A DNA stretch of 64,000 bases. It comes from Astragalus membranaceus. Its lineage: Eukaryota; Streptophyta; Magnoliopsida; Fabales; Fabaceae. The stretch lies in the NCBI GenBank assembly GCA_039519185.1, contig CM076851.1, forward strand, positions 49,148,751-49,212,750. Reading direction: 5' to 3'. The translations under genes were made by a program, and so were the position numbers. The notes under the pieces were generated by a model that saw nothing but the letters and a program-made list of their open reading frames with translations, did no database searches and was not told the origin of the DNA. Positions 57,720 through 64,000 of this stretch are shown here, piece after piece. Position 1 is the first letter of the stretch, and every line of letters starts with the position of its first letter.

Positions 57720-59848
57720 TACCTGATTTAAGCCCTTTGAAAAATCTTCAAGTGTTGGAATTAGATGATAATGATTTTGGACCTCAATTTCCTATGCTTG
57801 GTAACAAGTTGGTTACTTTAGTACTGAGAAATAACAAGTTCAGATCTAGTGTTCCTGATGAAGTTAGCTCATATTTTCAACTTGAGAGTTGAGAGATTTG
57901 ATATCTCAGGAAACACATTTGTTGGGCCATTTCAACTAGCATTATTATCACTACCTTCTATTACTTATCTTATCTCAACATTTCTGGAAATAAATTATCA
58001 GGAATGCTTTTTGATAATATAAGTTGTAACTCTGGATTAGAAGCAGTGGATTTATCATCAAATCTTTTAACTGGGAGATTACCAAAACCTTTAGTTTCAG
58101 ATTTTAATAATGATAGGATTGTGTTGTATGGTGGAAATTGTTTAGAGGAGACAAATCAAAATCAACATGAATTTCCATTTTGTCATACTGAAGCTTTGGC
58201 TGTGGGAATAGTAGCTGAGAGAAAGAAGCAGAAAGTTGTGTCTAAAGCAGTTGTTTCAATTGGGATAGTTGGTGGAATTATTGGAGGACTTGGAGTTTTT
58301 GCACTGATTTTCTTTATTGTTAGAAGAGAAAATGCTAAAAGCATAATGAAGAATGCTTCAACAACATTTATATCAGAAAATGCAGCTTCTGGATATACTT
58401 CTAAGTTAATTTCTGATTCAAGTAACTCTCTCACTCTGAAATTCTTACTTGTGTTCATGCTTCCATTACTTTATATAATTTCATGCATTTCTTCACTTGC
58501 AAACTGCTTTGGAAAATCTCACACACATAAATTATTCTTATAGTCCATTAACTTGGAGAATAGGAATTTTGTACCACTAAAAGTAAAGAACAATACTGGA
58601 GTTTTATTTGTGTCATTTGGATAAAATTTGGTAATTTCATTTAGCTTCTTTACTTTGTCTTTGTCATTTCCTTATTGGAATTTGGTTTTATGTATCACAG
58701 ATCTATTAGTAGCATTATATTTAAAGTTTTGGATGATAATAAATAACAAGAAATATTCATCAACTTTTATTGCTGAATTTCATTAATTGGACATGGGACT
58801 AAGTTAAACTCCTACTATGAATAAAAAATGTTCCCCTCTTGTAAATTATATGCTGTAGGGCTTATAGATAACAAGTCTTTAATTGCATCCCGAGTTAGGT
58901 TTTAACTCGCGGTCGATTGCAGCTGATGCGACCTCAATCACAGCTGGGTTGCGGTCGCGATGATATAAAAACATGTCGCGAATATTTTTTAAAACCTTGA
59001 TCCTGAGCTATCAAAATATCAATATCAATGAAGCTCCACAACTGTTTTGCCAATAGTTTCTTGGAGAAGATGATGCAGAAAAATTAAAATTTATTAATTC
59101 TTCTATGTTGAAGATTGTTGACAACCTTTTGTTTTCCTTCTAATTAAGGGCATATATCTCAAACAATGAAATTTGGAACAGTTTCCTTGCCACCTTATCG
59201 AGCTTTCTCACTGGAAGAGATTGTGGAAGCTACTAACAACTTTGATGTAACTACTTTTATGGGTGAAGGTTCTCAAGGAAAGGTATGCTACTTCTTTGAT
59301 ATCTAAATAGATTAAAGAGGATATATTTAATTTTAACCATTGTTTTCATTAAATGTGTTGTTTCACTCTTGAAGGGGTCCTTCATTTTCTCATAGCTAGT
59401 TTTGTTGTTTGGATGCCTTTGTTAGATGGAAACACAAGGCAATGGAAAACTTCATATAATGAATTTTGTTTGAATTATGAAAGTGATTTGAAATTAATCT
59501 GTCATAATGAAGGACCACAGTTGTTGGAGAAATTGTAACTTTCAACTTTTTTAACATTTGTTTGATGCGCTGACAATATAAAATGTGTTTTTTATTTTGT
59601 GCTTTAGATGAACAGGGGTCAACTGAAGGATGGTTCACTTGTTGGCATTAAAAGTGTGAAAATGACCAAAAGCTACAGAACTCAAGACTTTATGCACCAC
59701 ATAGAGTTGATATCCAAATTCAGGCATTATAATTTAGTCAGTGTTTTTGGACACTGCTTTGAATGTTATCTAGATGATTCAAGTGTCAGCACAATATTTC
59801 TTGTCTTTGAATATGTACCAAATGGCACACTCAAAAGCTGGATCTCAG
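57720..59848 (+). pseudogene. LRR receptor-like kinase gene fragment (At3g03770-type, probable inactive kinase)
   Basis: Three exons can be read: 57720-58421, 59149-59282 and 59608-59848, with GT/AG borders. Exon 1 encodes leucine-rich repeats (LQVLELDDNDFGPQFPMLGN, ITYLxxSGNKLSG, LEAVDLSSNLLTGRLP), a Cys-containing cap, and one membrane segment (VSIGIVGGIIGGLGVFALIFFI cut at about residues 86-107 of the 58004 frame). Exon 2 gives YRAFSLEEIVEATNNFD and the degenerate glycine loop MGEGSQGK. Exon 3 gives the kinase N-lobe, MHHIELISKFRHYNLVSVFG and HCFECYLDDSS, ending at LKSWIS. Frameshifts near 57890 and 57975 break exon 1. The rest of the kinase domain is missing. The intact family is a plasma-membrane LRR protein thought to have a weak or inactive kinase. 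Confidence 0.82.
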
Positions 59849-59879
59849 GTAATTCATCAAAACTAGCTTTAATTTCCAG

Positions 59880-61108
59880 ATGGGATCTGCCATGAAGAGC
59901 CGTGGTGTCAATCCTGTGAGTTTTCAACACTTTTTTGCTCTTTCAAGATGTTTTGCATTGGCCATCATTAATTGTGAAATTTATTGAGTTAATAGGTAGT
60001 TCGGTCCTCAAGTTTTAGAGAAGTTTAGTTTAGTCCTTAACATTAACCGGATTCGTAATTTGTCTCTGATATTTTCAAATGGTATTCAATTTAGTAGCTT
60101 AAATTCTCGACGAGTTTGAAATTTGGCTATTAACTCGAAATTTATTATCTAACAAATGGTTCTATATTATTAGGGAGATCATTGTGGCATTTATGGTTCC
60201 AATTGCCCTGAATGGATCATTGCAATGGAGGTATAGCACTTTGTTTGTTTCATCATGCTTCATTTATTGCTTATTGTAAATTTTATTCTAACGGGACCTC
60301 ACCTGATTCAATTTTGCTGTTTTGCAGGCTTGTAATAGCAGTGCAGTAACATATGTTCCATTATATGACACCCTTGGTATGTGTTTTCTGTCTGAACAAG
60401 TGTCTCATTGTTCTTGCTTTCATCACTATTGAAATATATCCTCTTAATAATTTGTTGACATATACAAGAGCATATTTTTAAGTTAGGATATCTGGAGAAG
60501 GGTCTTCCACAACACAAAGCAGCACCTCTGTTTGATAGGCTTGTATTTGATAAGGTAAACTACTTATCTTTGTGAGTTCTTTTTCAAAAGTCTGGTTTTT
60601 CACAACTAAGATATTGGTTTTTGTTTATAGACAAAACAAGCACTAGGTGGACGTGTTCGAATCCTGTTATCAGGAGCTGCTCCTTTGCCTAGCCATGTGG
60701 AGGAGTTTTTAAGAGTCACTAGTGGATCCACATTATCACAAGGATATGGTATGCTATATCTATCATATAAGAATCTTCTGCTAAACACAACGATTTGATG
60801 ATGACACTTAAATACAGAACTTTATCAAAGTTTTTTGAAGGCTAAATTTTAAATGAAGTCAACTCTTATACAGAACTTAATTTATTATCATTTTTGTTGT
60901 GACAGGTCTTACTGAAAGTTGTGCTGGATGTTTCACAGCCATTGGGGATGTGTATTCTATGAGTGGAACAGTTGGAGTTCCTATGACAACCATTGAGGCT
61001 AGGCTTGGATCTGTGCCAGAGATGGGATATGATGCACTTTCAGGTAAACCGCGTGGAGAAATTTGTCTCAGAGGAACTACCTTGTTCTCTGGTAGTGTTG
61101 AACTTTGA
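59880..61108 (+). pseudogene. Long-chain acyl-CoA synthetase (LACS) gene fragment
   Basis: Exons 59880-59915, 60174-60230, 60328-60376, about 60483-60554, 60631-60748 and 60906-61108. Readings: SAMKSRGVNP, then GDHCGIYGSNCPEWIIAME, ACNSSAVTYVPLYDTL, GLPQHKAAPLFDRLVFDK, ALGGRVRILLSGAAPLPSHV, and SQGYGLTESCAGCF with GEICLRGTTLFSG. These are conserved blocks of plant LACS1/2-like enzymes, which activate fatty acids to acyl-CoA with ATP. The YGLTESC region is the adenylation signature. Missing are the start, the ATP/AMP P-loop exons between 60376 and 60483, and everything after LFSG, where a few foreign codons lead to a stop. Joining the upstream RLK donor (59849) to this acceptor (59880) would put LACS out of frame, so no RLK-LACS fusion protein is expected. 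Confidence 0.85.
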
Positions 61109-61480
61109 AACAAATTGTTCTTCTCATCCAGATTCAATCCAGTAGCGATCATCTACAAGCTGGATCAATATCAAAGAAAGCACGAGTTGATAATAGGAGG
61201 AGGATTTAATCTGTAAATTTTGAAAGTTGTATGTAATTGTGAATTTTTTTAGGGGTGTGTTTAGGATAAGGTTTTGGGAGGGGAAAGGAGGGAATAGGGG
61301 AGCTTAGGGCTATGGCTAGGCTTTCACTTGTATGGGAAATTAATTTGATTGATTTATTCCATTCCTATACATGACTTGTTTGTTTTTATTCATAGAAAAT
61401 AATTTGATTGATGACTTTGGCTTGTTTCTATTTCATGGTGACTAATTGTTGATATATAAAAAAAAACTGGACTTTAACTT
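61109..61480 (+). other. Non-coding DNA between captured LACS and CACTA right arm
   Basis: T/G-rich with no ORF of note. It may include the 3' end used by the captured transcript. Confidence 0.4.
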
Positions 61481-62353
61481 ATAGGCCACGGTTATTTATG
61501 TGTGGCCAATTGAAAAACGTGGCTTAAACCTATAGGCCACAGTTATTTATGTGTGGCCAATTGAAAACCGTGGCCAGAAACTAGACTAATAAACCGTGGC
61601 CTATTTTAATAACTACGGCGACGGTTTTGATATTTCGTGGCCTAATGTCAAAAAACCGTGGCCTGAAGGAATAGGCAACGGCCACCTACACAACGCCTAA
61701 AAAACCGTGGCCTAAAGTTTAGGCCACGGTTTTTTCACTTCTAGCCACGGTTTTTAGCCGTTGCCTACACTACTTTTTGTTGTAGTGAAAGTTGTTTAAA
61801 TGTCTTTAAAAAACCTTTCGTTCATATCAACCTTTGAGTTAGAATCGTAGACCATGTCTGTACCTACGAATATACTCATTTCAGTTGGCCAATCCCAAAA
61901 ATAAGTTTGAAAGCATTAACGCACAAAGATTGAAACACAAACATCACAATATTATATTAACAATACTAAAGAGTCATTAATTACAAAGCTCTAAGCAATC
62001 TAACTACTAAGTGTTTATATCGTGGTGAGCATCATCAACACAATACAAACCAAAATGTTCATAATACCAAAAATGAAAAGAGGAGACACGATTGCAAAAG
62101 ATACACTATGTGGACTCCTTCTCATGAGACGGGTAGATGACGCTATAGCACAGCTACACAGCGTAAGAAATGATGATCTTCACTTGAAAAACAAAAGCTT
62201 GAAGTGGAGGATTAATGGAGGGAAATAGTGTCATGTTTTCTCTCTAGAATCTCTCCCTTCTATTTGAATATGTGAGTTGTGGAAGAAGAAGTGAGATATA
62301 TTTCTTTATTCTCCAAAAAGTAGCTTTCCAAAAAGTAGACAACACATTCCCCA

Positions 62354-62725
62354 CCAACCAAAAGTGATCTTCCAACAACAAGTGAACAAGTGTCCACACT
62401 AGCCAATGGTTGGCAGCCGCGTCAGTCCTAGGCGCAGAGAAATGAGGCTCCTTTTTGACATAAAGAATGAGGCTCCAAAATGTAACTTTTCTTTTTGATC
62501 TCCAGCTGGCTCACCGTCATATAGCGCTATAGCGCTTAACGCTGTAACACTGAACAAAGACATTAAAATCTTCACAAAGGCACCATATGTGTCAAATGAT
62601 AATAAATTAGCTCATAACCCTTCTTTTCTCTAAATAACTAATATTTACTAAATTAAACAGGAATATTACTTGAGAACTTGCATTAATTTAAGTAATAAGA
62701 GCATAAATAACTCATATAAATATGA
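62354..62725 (-). repeat. Direct repeat copy 1, part of the solo LTR
   Basis: Nearly the same sequence recurs at 63638-64000, 1284 bases to the right. Shared phrases include 'ccaatggttggcagccgcgtcag' region and 'atagcgctatagc'. This is the terminal part of the solo LTR at 47439-62732. Confidence 0.85.
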
Positions 62726-62737
62726 GTTATCAATAAT

Positions 62738-63229
62738 TCAATATAAATTGAGGCTGACAGACATAGATTCAAACATTCCAACAAGGAAAGAAGGAAAGCA
62801 CCTTGTTTTATTTCTACTCATCACTACAAATTTATACTATTAACCCTATGTCCTCCCCTCACCTTCCCTCCAAACTCTGAAACACACCCTAAGGAAACAA
62901 GGAATCACCTAACCATCATTAAAAGAAAACCCGTCAACATTCAACTTCTTAACCCCTTGGAAGGAGTTCTCACTTCACGGTCTCTCAAAGAATATGATGC
63001 TCTGTCAAGTATAAGTTCAGAGATGTCATATCCTCATTCATCATAGTAATGAATCGCACCACGTCGGCAAGCACATGCTCATAACGAAACCGTCACATCC
63101 ACCATAATGGAATAGCTAAAAGCGACCCCAACCCTTTGGTTGTGAGATGCTTTTACATTATTTATAAACCCTATAAATTAATGCAATGAAGACTCAAACA
63201 AATATGTATAGCAATAATGCTGCTATATT
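62738..63229. other. Spacer, no gene seen
   Basis: No recognisable domain or element end. Confidence 0.4.
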
Positions 63230-63637
63230 GTGTTCAAAAAAATTACTTTTCCGGACTGGGTCAAGCATCCCAATTCGCGCAAAGAGTGGCCCAATCCAGC
63301 ACCAGATCTGGCCCAATTGAAGCTAAGCAAAGGTGACGTCGAGATCAACGGCCAAGATTGACGCAGACTGATCCAACGGTCCAGGCTTAGCCTAGACAGG
63401 GGCAATCCCATCGCCATGCCTATAAGTACAGGGCCTCCCTCAGAAATCATATATACATCTTCATCATATATACATCTTCATTTGTACATCCTCTACACTT
63501 CTGGTTGCTGACTTTGACATCGGAGTGTCTGCAGGTACCAACCCTGCCAAGCTCAACCTCGGGGGGAGACGACTTCGAGCAACTCCATCCGACCTTGGTA
63601 ATGGGAAACACGACTTCAACTGACGTATCTACCAATG
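63230..63637 (+). repeat. Possible LTR fragment of a Ty3/gypsy element
   Basis: Moderate GC, a TATA-like 'cctataagtacag' (about 63418), and 'ctgactttgacatcggagtgtctgcaggta' near 63506 split here as 'gactttgacatcggagtg' and 'tctgcaggtacc', a phrase common at the R-U5 end of Tat-type LTRs. Ends and target duplication are not identified. Confidence 0.4.
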
Positions 63638-64000
63638 CCAACCAAAAGTGATCTTCCAACAACAAGTGGACAAGTGTCCACACTAGCCAATGGTTGGCAG
63701 CCGCGTCAGTCCTAGGCGCAGAGAAATGAGGTTCTGATTTGACATGAAGAGCAAGGCTCCAAAATGTAACTTTTCTTTTTGATCTCCAGCTGGCTCACCG
63801 TCATATAGCGCTATAGCACTTAACGCTGTAACACTGAACAAAGGCATTAAAATCTTCACAAAGGCACCATATGTGCCAAATGATAACAAATTAGCTCCTA
63901 ACCCTTCTTTTCTCTACATAACTAATATTTACTAAATAAAGCATAAATATTACTTGAGAACTTGCATTAATTTAAGTAATAAGAGCATAAATAACTCATA
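63638..64000 (-). repeat. Direct repeat copy 2, truncated LTR at window edge
   Basis: Copy of 62354-62725 with about 15 differences. Its left end is cut at about 63638 by the LTR-like fragment and its right end by the window. Probably another LTR of the same Athila-like family. Confidence 0.75.

Larger units (their letters stand above)
56706..61787 (+). mobile_element. Pack-CACTA carrying fragments of two host genes
   Basis: The left end CACTACAACATTTTTGGC (56706) and right end ...TTTTTGTTGTAGTG (61787) share the CACTACAACA terminus. AAA flanks both sides (56703-56705 and 61788-61790). Subterminal repeats of 'aaaccgtggcct' / 'aggccacggtt' occupy 56725-56950 and 61480-61770. No transposase is encoded. 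The cargo, all on the plus strand, is an LRR receptor-like kinase gene fragment (57720-59848) followed directly by a long-chain acyl-CoA synthetase fragment (59880-61108). This is a clear case of transposon gene capture, as described for CACTA elements in soybean and other plants. Confidence 0.9.
47439..62732 (-). mobile_element. Solo LTR of an Athila-like element, split by two nested insertions
   Basis: The left end TGTTGTGCG (47439) and right end TATGAGTTATCA (62732) resemble the ends of the Athila LTR at 33061-34454. ATAAT lies at 47434-47438 and 62733-62737 as target duplication. Removing the chromovirus (47802-56628 plus one TCCAC) and the Pack-CACTA (56706-61787 plus one AAA) leaves about 1.38 kb, close to the 1.39-kb Athila LTR. 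No primer site or polypurine tract borders it, so it is a solo LTR made by LTR-LTR recombination. Remaining pieces: 47439-47801, 56634-56705 and 61791-62732. Confidence 0.75.

Noticed and set aside
59353..59538. 61-codon ORF between RLK exons
   Set aside because: It sits in the intron 59283-59607 of the captured RLK gene and matches no kinase sequence.
63223..63889. Minus-strand ORFs at the right edge
   Set aside because: They overlap LTR-like repeats and have no recognisable domain.

Overview
This window is plant nuclear DNA, most likely from a temperate legume (Fabaceae, clover/medic/pea/vetch group). Four things point there: an Ogre-type giant Ty3/gypsy element with a tRNA-Arg primer site and an extra 5' ORF, a signal-peptide-intron-cysteine-rich defensin-like gene, intron-containing gene fragments with plant codon use, and very AT-rich intergenic DNA. 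No bacterial or organellar gene structure is present. The legume placement is inferred from family content, not from a database match.

Nearly the whole window is transposable elements inserted into one another. Only one locus looks like an ordinary, possibly functional host gene: a two-domain defensin-like gene at 18245-18769 (+).

Layout. 1-5432: 5' part of an Ogre-like element on the minus strand (LTR, primer site, open ORF1), inserted into a decayed plus-strand Tat-lineage pol remnant (5433-6690). 6679-8238: a BAHD acyltransferase fragment, and a Helitron 3' end at 8238. 8239-12119: AT-rich DNA with no gene I can recognise. 12120-16336: a Helitron with ~240-bp tandem repeats, itself hit by an ORF1-only LINE-type retroposon flanked by a 13-bp target duplication. 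It appears nested in a second Helitron ending at 16493. 17004-21565: 5'-truncated LINE pieces (zinc-binding and RNase H ends), the defensin-like gene, a minus-strand Helitron copy and SINE-like insertions. 21712-22276: a Stowaway MITE and another MITE. 22576-35161: a CACTA element (TSD AAT) whose deleted TNP2-type ORF is split by an Athila-like Ty3/gypsy element (24564-34454, minus). 35165-40660: decayed Ogre LTR, a minus-strand Helitron end, two Mutator-type MITEs, and minus-strand exons including the last exon of mitochondrial ribosomal protein L15. 40960-42024: an old CACTA derivative. 42330-46701: a broken Ty1/copia element with no 5' LTR. 46702-47200: a foldback/MULE-like element. 47439-62732: one solo LTR (TSD ATAAT) split by a chromovirus-type element (47802-56628, TSD TCCAC) and a Pack-CACTA (56706-61787, TSD AAA) carrying fragments of an LRR receptor-like kinase gene and a long-chain acyl-CoA synthetase gene. 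62733-64000: LTR pieces.

Relative timing can be read from the nesting. The solo LTR predates the chromovirus and the Pack-CACTA. The CACTA at 22576 predates the Athila inside it. The Helitron tandem array predates the LINE-type insertion. The chromovirus LTRs are almost identical while its coding region is badly broken, so it was probably mobilised by proteins from another element. Boundaries with matched target duplications are firm; most functional names rest on motifs read by eye.
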